From the NCBI RefSeq assembly GCF_038630985.1, contig NZ_CP152049.1, positions 2,995,501 through 3,059,500 of the forward strand: 64,000 nt of DNA. Direction: 5' to 3'. This document shows positions 9,518-18,405 of the stretch, piece by piece. How positions within the stretch are numbered: position 1 is the first letter of the stretch; the number at the start of each line of letters is the position of its first letter. The translations under genes and the position numbers were made by a program. This stretch comes from Paenibacillus sp. FSL H8-0548 (GTDB taxonomy: Bacteria > Bacillota > Bacilli > Paenibacillales > Paenibacillaceae). The notes beneath the pieces are model-generated. The model was not told where the DNA came from, made no database searches, and was given only the letters and a program-made list of their open reading frames with translations.

Positions 9518-11066
9518 AGTGCTGATTGTCGACGATGAGCCAATGATTCGAGAAGGTCTGCAAACTCTAGTCGACTGGAACAAATACGGGTTTGTCGTTG
9601 CGGGAACCGCATCAAATGGCCGTGAGGCTGTGGAGAAGCATGCTGTACTCCTTCCTGATTTAATATTAATCGATATTCGCATGCCGGGCATGGATGGGCT
9701 TCAAGCGATTGAGGAAATTAGGAAAACAGATACCGTCTGCCATTTCTTAATATTAAGCGGCTATGCCGAATTCAATTATGCGAAGCAAGCGATTGCGCAT
9801 CAGGTTGACGGCTACATCTTAAAGCCGATCGATGAGGATGAGCTGGAGAGCTACGTCGAGCGGGTTAGTGAGCAGCTTAAGCATAGATCGGAGCAGCAGT
9901 TGAACACGGAGCAGACGACACAGCTGCTGCGCGAGGAGCTGCTTCAACAGCTTGCCGCAGGCAAGCTGGCAACGGAAGCCTCAAGCTCGGTGGAGCTGAA
10001 GACACTCTTAGGCCCGCCTGCGAAATATTATCAGCTGCTCCTTATCGAGCTGTATAGCAGAGAACATTCGCTTACGTTGAATGCTACACTTAAGAAAAAG
10101 CTTGGCGAAATTATCGAGCAAAAGCAGCTAGGCTTCGTATTTTCCGCAGAGCCTTTCGTAGGGGTTCTATTAAAGGATTATTTGCTGCAAAATGGATCTC
10201 GCGAGCAAATGAGGCAATGGATCGAAGCTTGCTGCGGAACGAGAGTCAGATTCGTAGGAGCAGCTAGCGAGGCGGTTCGCGAGCCATTAGAGCTGCAAAG
10301 ATGGTCGTTTGCGGTAAGCGGCTTATTGAAGCAAAGGTTTATGCTGCAAGGCCAGCAGATTCACTTAGCTTCCCTAGCGGAAAGCAGCAAGCCAGAGGAA
10401 GCCTCTGCAAACGAAGAGCTATCCATAGATAGTCTAGCTCAAAAGCTATTTTACATGCTCGACATCGGAAATAAGGCTGGTGTAGAGAAATCTGTACAGG
10501 AAGCCTCCGAAAGCATTTGTGCTGTCGATACTTCAGAGTCGTTCGTCAAATCCAGCTGGGCACAGCTGCTTACGAATGTGCTGAATAAAGCGAGCATCAG
10601 CAATCCCCAGGTTTCTATACAGGAGGATTTATCGATCATTACGGCTCTTTATTTAGCACATCACTATGACGAGATGATTGTTCAACTGAAAAAGCGATTA
10701 CTCGATTTATCAGAAAAAATTGGGAAAACAGACAGCCTGACAGTGATGAAGCAAATAACCGATTTCATTGAGCGTCATTATAGCGAGAATATTAAGCTGG
10801 AAACACTCGCGGAGCTTTTCAATTATAACAGCGGTTATTTGGGCAAAATGTTCAAAAGCTATACCGGTGAGCATTTCAACACCTATTTGGATCAGGTTCG
10901 GATTCAGCATGCGATCGAGCTGCTTCAGGAGGGTCTGAAAGTACATCAGGTTTCGGAGCGGGTAGGCTATGCCAATGTAGATTATTTTCATAGCAAATTC
11001 AAAAAATACAAGGGCGTATCGCCCTCTTCCTTCAAAAGTGCATCGGGAAAACCAGTCTCGGAGTAA
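9510..11066 (+). CDS. YesN-type response regulator with AraC DNA-binding domain
   Basis: The start is most likely the TTG at 9510, just after AGGGGG and overlapping the kinase stop codon; it yields a protein beginning MHKVLIVDDEPM. An N-terminal receiver domain has the phosphoacceptor Asp55 in LILIDIRMPG and a Lys in GYILKP. A middle linker of about 280 residues follows, then a C-terminal AraC/XylS double helix-turn-helix (about residues 415-515, with YLGKMFKSYTGEHFNTYL and VGYANVDYFHSKFKK). At 518 residues it has the length usual for YesN proteins. It is expected to activate carbohydrate genes after phosphorylation by the upstream kinase; the nearest candidate target is the ABC transporter operon downstream. 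Confidence 0.93.
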   Translation: MHKVLIVDDEPMIREGLQTLVDWNKYGFVVAGTASNGREAVEKHAVLLPDLILIDIRMPGMDGLQAIEEIRKTDTVCHFLILSGYAEFNYAKQAIAHQVDGYILKPIDEDELESYVERVSEQLKHRSEQQLNTEQTTQLLREELLQQLAAGKLATEASSSVELKTLLGPPAKYYQLLLIELYSREHSLTLNATLKKKLGEIIEQKQLGFVFSAEPFVGVLLKDYLLQNGSREQMRQWIEACCGTRVRFVGAASEAVREPLELQRWSFAVSGLLKQRFMLQGQQIHLASLAESSKPEEASANEELSIDSLAQKLFYMLDIGNKAGVEKSVQEASESICAVDTSESFVKSSWAQLLTNVLNKASISNPQVSIQEDLSIITALYLAHHYDEMIVQLKKRLLDLSEKIGKTDSLTVMKQITDFIERHYSENIKLETLAELFNYNSGYLGKMFKSYTGEHFNTYLDQVRIQHAIELLQEGLKVHQVSERVGYANVDYFHSKFKKYKGVSPSSFKSASGKPVSE

Positions 11067-11254
11067 GAGGAAATTAAACCTCTATATAAATTGAACTAAA
11101 CATTTGCGTTTTGAACGCTGCGTGAGAAGATCATTCTGATGGGTCGCGGTTGCAGCCAGATTCTTTGATTTTGTTAAACATTTAAAGGTAAGAATAAGGC
11201 TGCAAAGGCGAACACTTCGTTTCTGGAGAAACGATCTTCTCGTTGTATATGAAT

Positions 11255-11424
11255 CTATGGATTCTCCGAACCTGTTGCTACCGATGCTGCGCCAGAAGCC
11301 GGAGGGCGGAGAGCAGATAAAGAAAGCTAACGGAAACCAGAGACGCTAAAGTTGCATTTTGGGTTAGCGTCTATGGTTTCCGTTAGAAGTGTGAGCTGAC
11401 GCGACCGCGATTTCCAATCACCCG
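11255..11424 (+). repeat. Dispersed intergenic repeat, family F copy 2, with long hairpin
   Basis: Homologous to 1375-1661 and in the same orientation. Its core is CTAACGGAAACCAGAGACG and the complementary GTCTATGGTTTCCGTTAG, forming a stem of about 23 pairs with one mismatch around a loop of about 13 bases. It ends in AATCACCCGTAAGGGTGATTTT (two arms AATCACC/GGGTGATT), a small hairpin with a T tail. The whole gap 11067-11795 contains no gene that I can support. Confidence 0.8.
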
Positions 11425-11487
11425 TAAGGGTGATTTTGTTCCTTCGTTAAACCATTATTTTTAAGTTCAACTTATATAGCAGTAAGG

Positions 11488-11543
11488 AATAACGTCTTGA
11501 TCGACGGCTTATGGAGCCGATTCGATTAAGGCGTTATTTTTTT
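11488..11543 (+). terminator. Strong terminator-like hairpin upstream of the sugar ABC operon
   Basis: The arms AATAACGTCTT and AAGGCGTTATT enclose a second stem GGCT/AGCC and are followed by seven T. It lies more than 400 bases after the response regulator and more than 200 before the permease start. It could end the regulator transcript or attenuate read-through into the transporter. Confidence 0.75.
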
Positions 11544-11567
11544 GCAAGAAACATCTTGTCCTTAGCC

Positions 11568-11596
11568 AAGGGCGGCGCCAGCCGGTTCACCTTGTG
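11568..11596 (+). repeat. Short repeat module D (copy 1), with module E just upstream
   Basis: AAGGGCGGCGCCAGCCGGTT with a following CACCTTG recurs in variant form at 50317-50343 and 53800-53834. The bases just before it, AGAAACATCTTGTCCTTAGC (about 11546-11566, module E), recur at 50395-50414. The core CGGC-GCCA-GCCG can form a small hairpin. Confidence 0.6.
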
Positions 11597-11617
11597 ACAA
11601 ATGATACTCATTCAAAA

Positions 11618-11631
11618 TGAAAGCGCTTGAA
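11618..11631 (+). promoter_or_regulatory. Candidate CcpA (cre) site before the sugar ABC transporter
   Basis: TGAAAGCGCTTGAA matches 12 of 14 positions of TGWAANCGNTNWCA and is nearly palindromic. It lies 165 bases upstream of the first permease and after the terminator-like hairpin, so it probably sits in the promoter region of the transporter operon. Confidence 0.45.
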
Positions 11632-11795
11632 AGTGCGTATTTTGATATGATTTTAAGTCTAATTTATCGGGTGCAAGGGAGGGCATCCTATCGTTTATGA
11701 TTAGTACAGATAAGAGAGGGTAAGCAGCACAGACAAAGAGAGTGAGCTTACTAAGCCGTTTTTGCCCCGTGGCATTAACATTAGGAGGAACAACC

Positions 11796-12755
11796 ATGAA
11801 ACCGCTAACAGAACCTACCCAATCACTTGGGACGACGAACAAACGGAACCGTTTTTGGTCCAAATTTATTCAGCAGCGTTACTTGTATATGATGTCATTG
11901 CCGTTCGTCATCTGGATTTTTATATTCAGCTACGTTCCGGTATGGGGCTGGTTGACAGCATTTCAAAATTACAAACCTAAAAACTCGATTTTGAATCAAA
12001 AATGGGTAGGCTTCGATAACTTTATTGAGCTGTTTCAAGATGAAAGGTTTTATATCGTCTTGCGAAACACACTCGCTATGAGTACGATGGGTTTGATTGT
12101 CAGCTTTACCGTTCCTGTCATTTTTGCATTGCTGTTAAATGAGATGAGAGGACAGTTCTTCAAGCGCTCTGTTCAAACCATTTCTTACTTGCCTCACTTT
12201 GTATCCTGGGTTGTTGTAGCTGGGCTCGTATCGAAGATGCTGTCGACCGATGGCGGTGCAATCAATCAATTGCTAATGTACCTTCATATTATAGACGCTC
12301 CGATTCAATTTATGGCAAAGGGCGAATGGTTTTGGGGCATAGTAACCTTGTCCGACCTGTGGAAAGAGATGGGATGGAATTCGATTATCTTCCTTGCTGC
12401 CATGTCAGGAATCGATCCTGAGCTTTATGAGGCTTCAACGGTTGATGGCGCAGGACGCTTCCGCAAAATGTGGCATATTACGCTTCCGGGAATTCGGACA
12501 ACCTTCATGGTTTTATTCATACTCTCGATAGGGCATTTGGTCAGCATAGGCTTCGAAAAGCAATTTTTGCTAGGCAATCCTCTCGTATCTGATTACTCAG
12601 AGGTGCTCGATCTATATGCGCTCAAGTACGGTATTCAAATGAGTCGATATTCGTATGGTACGGCAATCGGCATATTTAACTCCGTCGTCAGCATCCTGCT
12701 CGTGTTTGTAGCGAACGGCATATACAAACGAGTCACCAAAGAATCAATCATATAG
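11796..12755 (+). CDS. Sugar ABC transporter permease, LplB family
   Basis: The ATG at 11796 follows AGGAGG by seven bases; the frame is open further upstream but without a site. The 319-residue protein has six predicted membrane helices and the binding-protein-dependent permease (EAA) loop EASTVDGAGRFRKMWHITLP, which contacts the ATPase. Sequence and order (LplB, YtcP, LipO) match the polysaccharide/oligosaccharide importers of Paenibacillus and Bacillus. No ATPase gene is present locally; such systems commonly share an MsmX-type ATPase encoded elsewhere. It starts the operon that ends with the GH42 gene. Confidence 0.93.
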   Translation: MKPLTEPTQSLGTTNKRNRFWSKFIQQRYLYMMSLPFVIWIFIFSYVPVWGWLTAFQNYKPKNSILNQKWVGFDNFIELFQDERFYIVLRNTLAMSTMGLIVSFTVPVIFALLLNEMRGQFFKRSVQTISYLPHFVSWVVVAGLVSKMLSTDGGAINQLLMYLHIIDAPIQFMAKGEWFWGIVTLSDLWKEMGWNSIIFLAAMSGIDPELYEASTVDGAGRFRKMWHITLPGIRTTFMVLFILSIGHLVSIGFEKQFLLGNPLVSDYSEVLDLYALKYGIQMSRYSYGTAIGIFNSVVSILLVFVANGIYKRVTKESII

Positions 12756-12767
12756 GAGGAAACGCAT

Positions 12768-13661
12768 ATGCAAGGAACAATGAGAAGAAATACAGGCGAT
12801 AAAATATTTGATACCTTCGTTTACATTTTTATGACGGTTGTTGCCATTGTGACGTTATATCCGTTTCTTAACGTACTCGCTATATCATTCAATGATTCTG
12901 TGGATACGGTAAGAGGCGGCCTAACTATATACCCTCGTCAATTTACGCTGAAAAACTACGAGACGATATTCGGTTTCGATGGCTTGCTGGTTGGCTTTAA
13001 AAACTCAGTGCTGCGTACAGTAATTGGTACGGCAATCGGTGTGTTGTCCGCTTCCATGATGGCATACACACTTAGCCGCCCTGATTTCCAGGCAAGAAGA
13101 TGGATGTCCGTTGTGTTCGCTCTAACGATGTATTTCACAGGCGGCCTGATTCCAGGCTTTCTCCTGATGAAAAACCTAGGTTTGATCGGCACGTTCTCGG
13201 TTTACATTATTCCTGCTCTGCTCAGTGTTTGGAACGTGTTCGTCGTCCGCTCCTATATTGACGGACTTCCTTATGCGCTGCAGGAATCGGCCAAAATCGA
13301 CGGCGCCAACGATTGGACCATATTCTGGAAGGTTATTCTTCCGCTTTGCCAGCCAGTCCTTGCAACGATCGCTTTGTTTATTGCAGTCGGACATTGGAAC
13401 TCATGGTTCGACACTTATCTGTTCAACAACCGGAGTCCTGAGAATACGACGCTTCAGTACGAGCTAATGAAGGTACTGTTGTCGACGCAAACGGGCAACA
13501 ACTATCGCGATCCGAACGCACAACAGGCTATTGCTTCTGTTTCGCCGGAATCCATTAAGATGGCGATTACGATTGTTGTTACCATTCCAATTCTCATGGT
13601 ATATCCGTTCCTTCAAAAGTATTTTGTGAAGGGTATGACGCTTGGAGCAGTAAAAAGTTAA
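12768..13661 (+). CDS. Sugar ABC transporter permease, YtcP family
   Basis: A 297-residue protein starting 12 bases after the LplB-like permease, with AGGAGG at a good distance. Six membrane helices are visible and the EAA loop ALQESAKIDGANDWTIFWKV is intact. It forms the second half of the heterodimeric membrane channel of the importer. The N-terminal TGDKIFDTFVYIFM and C-terminal VKGMTLGAVKS are typical of YtcP-like proteins. Transcription is expected to be shared with the upstream permease and the downstream binding protein. Confidence 0.93.
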   Translation: MQGTMRRNTGDKIFDTFVYIFMTVVAIVTLYPFLNVLAISFNDSVDTVRGGLTIYPRQFTLKNYETIFGFDGLLVGFKNSVLRTVIGTAIGVLSASMMAYTLSRPDFQARRWMSVVFALTMYFTGGLIPGFLLMKNLGLIGTFSVYIIPALLSVWNVFVVRSYIDGLPYALQESAKIDGANDWTIFWKVILPLCQPVLATIALFIAVGHWNSWFDTYLFNNRSPENTTLQYELMKVLLSTQTGNNYRDPNAQQAIASVSPESIKMAITIVVTIPILMVYPFLQKYFVKGMTLGAVKS

Positions 13662-13733
13662 TTTCGGTAATAGCAGATTTCCTGTTATATACAAGCACAT
13701 CATGCACAAGAAAAAAAGGGAGGCTTTCCATCA

Positions 13734-15443
13734 ATGAAAAGAAATATGCAAATGGCACTAAGCTTGATGCTGGCACTTGTTTTCGTATTCGTCACAGCTT
13801 GCGGCAACTCGAATAATGATGGCAACACGAACAAGGGTACAACAAATGAAGCAACGAATTCCGCTAATGAGAATGAGGTGCTTGAGCCGATTACAATCCG
13901 AATGGCTTCAGGTGATAACAATGCGAACTGGGATGATATGAATTCGGAAACAGGTAAATTCCTTCTAGAAAAAACAGGCATTACTATTAAACAAGAATTC
14001 CCTGTCGGCGGCACTGACGCAGATATGTTCGCACTTATGGTAGCAAGCGATGACTATCCAGACCTCGTTATGCCGAAAGGGAACATCGGTAAATTAGTTG
14101 ATGCTGGTGCAATGGTCGACCTTCGTCCATTGATCGAAGAGTATGGCCCTAACATCAAAAAGGTATACGGCGAATATTTCAACCGTCTTCGCTGGAGCGA
14201 GGATGATGATGCAATCTACGCATTGCCGCAAGGCGGCGTTGGCCAAGTTTACTTTGAATCGGGAGGCGGCTTCCAACTTCAGCACCAAGTGCTAGAAGCA
14301 GCAGGTTACCCAGAAATCAAAACCGTTCAAGATTATGAAGCAGCGATTAAAGCTTACATTGAGAAAAACCCAAAAACGGCAGACGGCCAGCCGACAATCG
14401 GTATGTCGCTTAACGGCGGAGAATGGCAGATTCTAATTACGGTAACGAACCCTGCTTTCTATGCAACTGGAGCACCGGATGACGGAGAGTTCTATATCAA
14501 CCAAGAAACACATGAAGCGATCATGCATTACCAACGTCCTGAAGAAAGAGAATATTTCCGTTGGCTCAACCACATGAACGATATCGGCTTGCTTGACAAA
14601 GAAAGCTTCGTTCAAAAGTACGACCAATACAAAGCTAAAGTGGCATCTGGACGCGTACTGGGCCTAATTGATCAAGATTGGGATTATGCCGATGCGCAAA
14701 ACGCTTTGAAAGCTGAAGGCAAATTTAAATCAACATATGCTCGTTTCCCTGTAACATTAAACGATACGTACCAAGATCATGCTTTCCAAGGCACTGGATA
14801 CATTGCAGGCTACGGACTGGGTATTACAACAGCTGCGAAGGATCCTGTTCGATTGATCAAATTCCTAGATTACTTGGCTTCAGATGAAGGTCAAGTGCTT
14901 GTAAACTGGGGTATCGAAGGCAAGCACTACACCATTGAAGACGGCAAACGTGTGATTCCAGCTGACGTTCAAGCTCAGAAATCGAACGATAACAATACGT
15001 TCAAGAAGACGACAGGAATCGGTAACTACTTGATTTCCGCTCGTTACGGCGACGGTGTGATGGATCCATCCGGCAACTACTACACAACGACATTCCCGGA
15101 GCAAATCCAAACGGCTTATTCCGAAGAGGACAAAAAGACGCTTGCGAAATACAATGCGACAACGTATAAAGATCTGTGGCCTGCGGACGATGCTTTCCCA
15201 GAGCGCAAATACGGCGCAGCTTGGACGCTTCCATTCGAGACAGGCTCACAAGCTAACGTTATTTTCCAAAAAACACAAGACATTATGAAAAAGCGTATTC
15301 CTGAAGCAATTCTTGCGAAGCCGGCAGACTTTGACAAAATCTACGACGCATTCTTGAAAGACCTCGAGGATGCTGGCGTTGATAAACTGAATGCTGAATT
15401 CACAAAAATGGTTCAAGATCGCGTAGCACTTTGGTCCAAATAA
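13734..15443 (+). CDS. Sugar ABC transporter substrate-binding lipoprotein (LipO type)
   Basis: A 569-residue protein with a lipoprotein signal peptide: basic MKRN start, hydrophobic core, and lipobox VTAC with Cys23 as the predicted lipid-anchored residue. A short Asn/Thr-rich linker follows. The large solute-binding domain (extracellular solute-binding family 1 type) is of the length usual for LipO proteins that bind oligosaccharides. It is the third gene of the importer operon and is followed by a hairpin that may stabilise its mRNA and give it more product than the permeases. The ligand is unknown; the GH42 gene next door suggests a galactoside. Confidence 0.93.
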   Translation: MKRNMQMALSLMLALVFVFVTACGNSNNDGNTNKGTTNEATNSANENEVLEPITIRMASGDNNANWDDMNSETGKFLLEKTGITIKQEFPVGGTDADMFALMVASDDYPDLVMPKGNIGKLVDAGAMVDLRPLIEEYGPNIKKVYGEYFNRLRWSEDDDAIYALPQGGVGQVYFESGGGFQLQHQVLEAAGYPEIKTVQDYEAAIKAYIEKNPKTADGQPTIGMSLNGGEWQILITVTNPAFYATGAPDDGEFYINQETHEAIMHYQRPEEREYFRWLNHMNDIGLLDKESFVQKYDQYKAKVASGRVLGLIDQDWDYADAQNALKAEGKFKSTYARFPVTLNDTYQDHAFQGTGYIAGYGLGITTAAKDPVRLIKFLDYLASDEGQVLVNWGIEGKHYTIEDGKRVIPADVQAQKSNDNNTFKKTTGIGNYLISARYGDGVMDPSGNYYTTTFPEQIQTAYSEEDKKTLAKYNATTYKDLWPADDAFPERKYGAAWTLPFETGSQANVIFQKTQDIMKKRIPEAILAKPADFDKIYDAFLKDLEDAGVDKLNAEFTKMVQDRVALWSK

Positions 15444-15456
15444 GTTTAAACTAAGA

Positions 15457-15497
15457 TCAAGAGGGAGAGAGCTCATTTCATGGGCTCTCTTCCCTTA
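15457..15497 (+). terminator. Hairpin between the binding protein and GH42 genes
   Basis: AAGAGGGAGAGAGC pairs with GCTCTCTTCCCTT around a nine-base loop. The T tail is weak, so it may be a partial terminator or an mRNA-stabilising stem within the operon. Confidence 0.65.
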
Positions 15498-15536
15498 TGA
15501 TTAAATTGCAAAGTACGAAGGGAGAAGGATTAAATA

Positions 15537-17561
15537 ATGATACATAATAAGCTTCCAAAAATATGGTACGGCGGAGACTACAATCCGGAGCAGTGGGACG
15601 ATGAAACGATGTCGGAGGATCTCCGGATGTTTAAGCTTGCGGATATTGATGTCGCAACCGTCAACGTTTTCTCATGGGCTCGAATTCAACCAAGTGAAGA
15701 TACGTATGATTTTGAACAGCTGGACAAAATAATCGACCGGCTTCATGGCGACAATATTTCCGTTTGCCTAGCGACAAGTACGGGTGCACATCCCGCATGG
15801 ATGGCCAAAAGATATCCGGATGTTACACGTGTTGATTACGAAGGCCGCAAGCGGAAGTTTGGCGGACGCCACAATTCATGTCCAAGCAGCCCGACCTACC
15901 GGCAGTATTCACAGCTTATCGCCGGCAAATTAGCAGAGCGCTACAAGGATCATCCCGCACTTGTTGCTTGGCATATTTCCAATGAATATGGCGGCTACTG
16001 CTATTGTGACAACTGCGCGGACGCATTCCGTGTATGGCTGCAAAAACGTTACCATACGATCGAGCAGCTGAATAAAGCTTGGTATACGAGCTTCTGGGGT
16101 CATACGTTCTATGATTTTGATGAAATCGTTCCTCCAAATGCGCTAAGCGAGGAGTGGGGCGGCAATCGGACGAATTTCCAAAGTATTTCCCTCGACTATC
16201 GGAGATTCCAATCGGATGCCCTGCTTGAGTGCTATTTAATTGAATACGAAGAGGTTCGCAAGCATTCGCCGAATATCCAAATTACAACAAACCTGATGGG
16301 TACCTACCCTGAGCTTGATTATTTTAAATGGGCCAAGCATCTGGACGTTGTTTCATGGGATAACTACCCATCCATTGATACGCCTGTGAGCTATACCGCA
16401 ATGACACATGCCTTAATGCGGGGCCTCAAGAGCGGTCAGCCGTTTATGCTTATGGAGCAAACGCCAAGCCAGCAAAACTGGCAGGCTTATAATTCGCTGA
16501 AGCGGCCAGGTGTTATGCGTCTATGGAGCTATCAGGCGGTAGCGCATGGTGCGGACACGGTCATGTTCTTCCAGCTTCGCCGCTCTATTGGAGCATGCGA
16601 GAAATATCATGGTGCGGTCATTGAGCATGTTGGCCACGAGCATACTCGTGTATTCCGCGAATGCGCTGAGCTTGGGCATGAGCTTACGCAGCTTTCGGAC
16701 AAGCTGCTTGATTCGCGTATCGACGCGAAGGCTGCAATCGTCTTTGATTGGGAAAATAGATGGGCTGTTGAGCTCTCAAGCGGACCAAGCGTTGCGCTCA
16801 AGTATGTAGACGAGGTTCATAAATACTACGACGCCTTGTTTGAGCAGAACATTCAGACAGATATGATCAGCGTTGAGGAAAGCTTTGAGCAATATGAACT
16901 CGTCATTGCTCCGGTTATGTATATGATTAAGCCGGGCTTTGCGGAGAAGGTAGAAGCTTTTGTCGCTCGCGGAGGCACGTTTATTACGACCTTCTTCAGC
17001 GGAATCGTCAATGAAAATGATTTGGTTACGATTGGCGGCTACCCGGGCAAGCTTCGCAACGTACTTGGTATTTGGGCTGAGGAAATTGATTCGCTTCTGC
17101 CAGGACAGCAAAATCAGGTGGTTATGAAAAAAGAAGTCGGTGCCTTAAGCGGTACTTATACTTGCAGCATCCTATGTGACTTGATTCATTCCGAAGGCGC
17201 TGAAGTTGTAGCTGAGTATGGCTCTGATTTCTACAAAGGCATGCCAGTGGTAACAGTCAACAATTTCGGCGAGGGCGAGGCTTGGTATATCGCTTCAAGC
17301 CCTGACAAGGACTTCCTGCAAGCACTGATTACAAATATTTGCAAGGACAAAGGAATCGAGCCTTTGATGGCTGCTCCTTCAGGCGTTGAAGTAACGCGTA
17401 GAAATAAAGATGGAAAATCGTTCACCTTTATTTTGAATCATAATACTGAGGCTGCCGAGCTGCAGCTTGGAGCACAGCCGCGACATGAGCTTCTAACAAA
17501 CGAGCAAGTAAGCGGAGCTTACAGCTTGGCTGCCAAGGGCGTTATGATTATCGAGGAGTAA
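15537..17561 (+). CDS. Glycoside hydrolase family 42 beta-galactosidase
   Basis: A 674-residue protein opening with KIWYGGDYNPEQWD, the GH42 signature. The acid/base Glu150 lies in WHISNEYGG and the nucleophile Glu307 in FMLMEQTPS. Four Cys (one in NSCPSSP, three in YCYCDNC) match the zinc-binding cluster known from the Thermus A4 enzyme. The barrel is followed by the trimerisation domain (VIAPVMYMI, GGTFITTFFSG) and a small C-terminal beta domain. There is no signal peptide, so it hydrolyses imported beta-galactosides in the cytoplasm. It is the last gene of the transporter operon, with GGAGAAGGA before the ATG. Confidence 0.95.
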   Translation: MIHNKLPKIWYGGDYNPEQWDDETMSEDLRMFKLADIDVATVNVFSWARIQPSEDTYDFEQLDKIIDRLHGDNISVCLATSTGAHPAWMAKRYPDVTRVDYEGRKRKFGGRHNSCPSSPTYRQYSQLIAGKLAERYKDHPALVAWHISNEYGGYCYCDNCADAFRVWLQKRYHTIEQLNKAWYTSFWGHTFYDFDEIVPPNALSEEWGGNRTNFQSISLDYRRFQSDALLECYLIEYEEVRKHSPNIQITTNLMGTYPELDYFKWAKHLDVVSWDNYPSIDTPVSYTAMTHALMRGLKSGQPFMLMEQTPSQQNWQAYNSLKRPGVMRLWSYQAVAHGADTVMFFQLRRSIGACEKYHGAVIEHVGHEHTRVFRECAELGHELTQLSDKLLDSRIDAKAAIVFDWENRWAVELSSGPSVALKYVDEVHKYYDALFEQNIQTDMISVEESFEQYELVIAPVMYMIKPGFAEKVEAFVARGGTFITTFFSGIVNENDLVTIGGYPGKLRNVLGIWAEEIDSLLPGQQNQVVMKKEVGALSGTYTCSILCDLIHSEGAEVVAEYGSDFYKGMPVVTVNNFGEGEAWYIASSPDKDFLQALITNICKDKGIEPLMAAPSGVEVTRRNKDGKSFTFILNHNTEAAELQLGAQPRHELLTNEQVSGAYSLAAKGVMIIEE

Positions 17562-17656
17562 GACAGCTGCCTAAGGATATTGCCAAGGTCAAGCTTCCAA
17601 TTTGGGTGTTTGGCATATGCTGTAGTTATAAGCCCGGTATGGGGGGAGCAGCGCAT

Positions 17657-17749
17657 ATGTCTAGGAAGCGGCAGCGTCATTTAATGAGCATATTTGTGCT
17701 CGCACTATATGTATTGCTTGTCATTTTATTGTTAGCGATATGCTTTTAA
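17657..17749 (+). CDS. Small single-pass membrane peptide (30 aa)
   Basis: A 30-residue open frame starting with a basic MSRKRQRH stretch and continuing as one hydrophobic helix of about 20 residues (FVLALYVLLVILLLAICF). It has a convincing ribosome site (GGGGGGAG, seven bases before the ATG) and ends just before a strong terminator. I recognise no family. Its length, charge pattern and position before sporulation genes recall the many short membrane peptides made in sporulating bacteria, but that role is inference. Confidence 0.5.
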   Translation: MSRKRQRHLMSIFVLALYVLLVILLLAICF

Positions 17750-17751
17750 GA

Positions 17752-17799
17752 AAAGGATTGCTTAGGACTAGAAATTTAGTCTTGAGCAGTCCTTTTTTA
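17752..17799 (+). terminator. Terminator after the small membrane peptide
   Basis: AAGGATTGCTTAGGACTA pairs with TAGTCTTGAGCAGTCCTT with few mismatches, followed by six T. Confidence 0.88.
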
Positions 17800-17805
17800 A
17801 TATCG

Positions 17806-17833
17806 GAATATTGCTACCTTTGATTACAAATAA
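17806..17833 (+). promoter_or_regulatory. Candidate forespore (sigma G/F-type) promoter of the spoVA cluster
   Basis: GAATA (17806-17810) and CAAATAA (17827-17833) resemble the -35 and -10 elements of sigma G promoters and are separated by 16 bases, just after the preceding terminator. spoVA genes are sigma G-dependent in Bacillus. The match is loose. Confidence 0.35.
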
Positions 17834-17912
17834 TGAACAAGAGAAATAAATCGGCTGCGGACTTTGTTGTGGCACAAAAGGGGAAACCGCAGCGGAATAG
17901 GAGGATGCAGCA

Positions 17913-18404
17913 ATGGCGACAAGAAGCAAAAACAGAAACACATTCAAAAAAATGTCAATGTCACCTAAGGAATATCAATCGTTCGCAAAAGCAATGGAGC
18001 CGCCAAGATCAATTTTTTGGAATTGCGTTAAGGCATTTCTCTTTGGCGGGGCATTATGCCTGCTTGGACAAGCGATACAGGAGCTTTACGTGCACGGGAT
18101 GGGGATGACTGAGGAGGCGGCAAGCAACCCAACGGTAGCGACGTTAATTCTAATGTCGGTTATCGTGACCAGCCTTGGCGTGTATGACAAAATTGCGCAA
18201 TGGGCAGGAGCAGGCTCTGCTGTCCCTGTAACGGGTTTTGCTAACTCGATGTGTTCAGCAGCTTTGGAGCATCGTAGTGAAGGTCTTGTGCTCGGCGTGG
18301 GAGCCAATATGTTTAAGCTGGCTGGCTCGGTCATTGTATTTGGTACCGTAGCTGCTTTTTTCGTCGGAATCGCCCATCTCATTCTTGGCACGGGAGGTCA
18401 ATAG
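17913..18404 (+). CDS. spoVAC: Stage V sporulation protein AC
   Basis: A 163-residue integral membrane protein with AGGAGG before the ATG. After a basic cytosolic head come hydrophobic segments, including FLFGGALCLLGQ and LGVYDKIAQWAGAGSAVPVTGF, diagnostic of SpoVAC/SpoVAE proteins. SpoVAC is part of the inner-membrane channel that moves calcium-dipicolinate into the forespore and releases it in germination; purified SpoVAC acts as a mechanosensitive channel. It is the first gene of a three-gene cluster. Confidence 0.95.
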   Translation: MATRSKNRNTFKKMSMSPKEYQSFAKAMEPPRSIFWNCVKAFLFGGALCLLGQAIQELYVHGMGMTEEAASNPTVATLILMSVIVTSLGVYDKIAQWAGAGSAVPVTGFANSMCSAALEHRSEGLVLGVGANMFKLAGSVIVFGTVAAFFVGIAHLILGTGGQ

Positions 18405-18405
18405 G

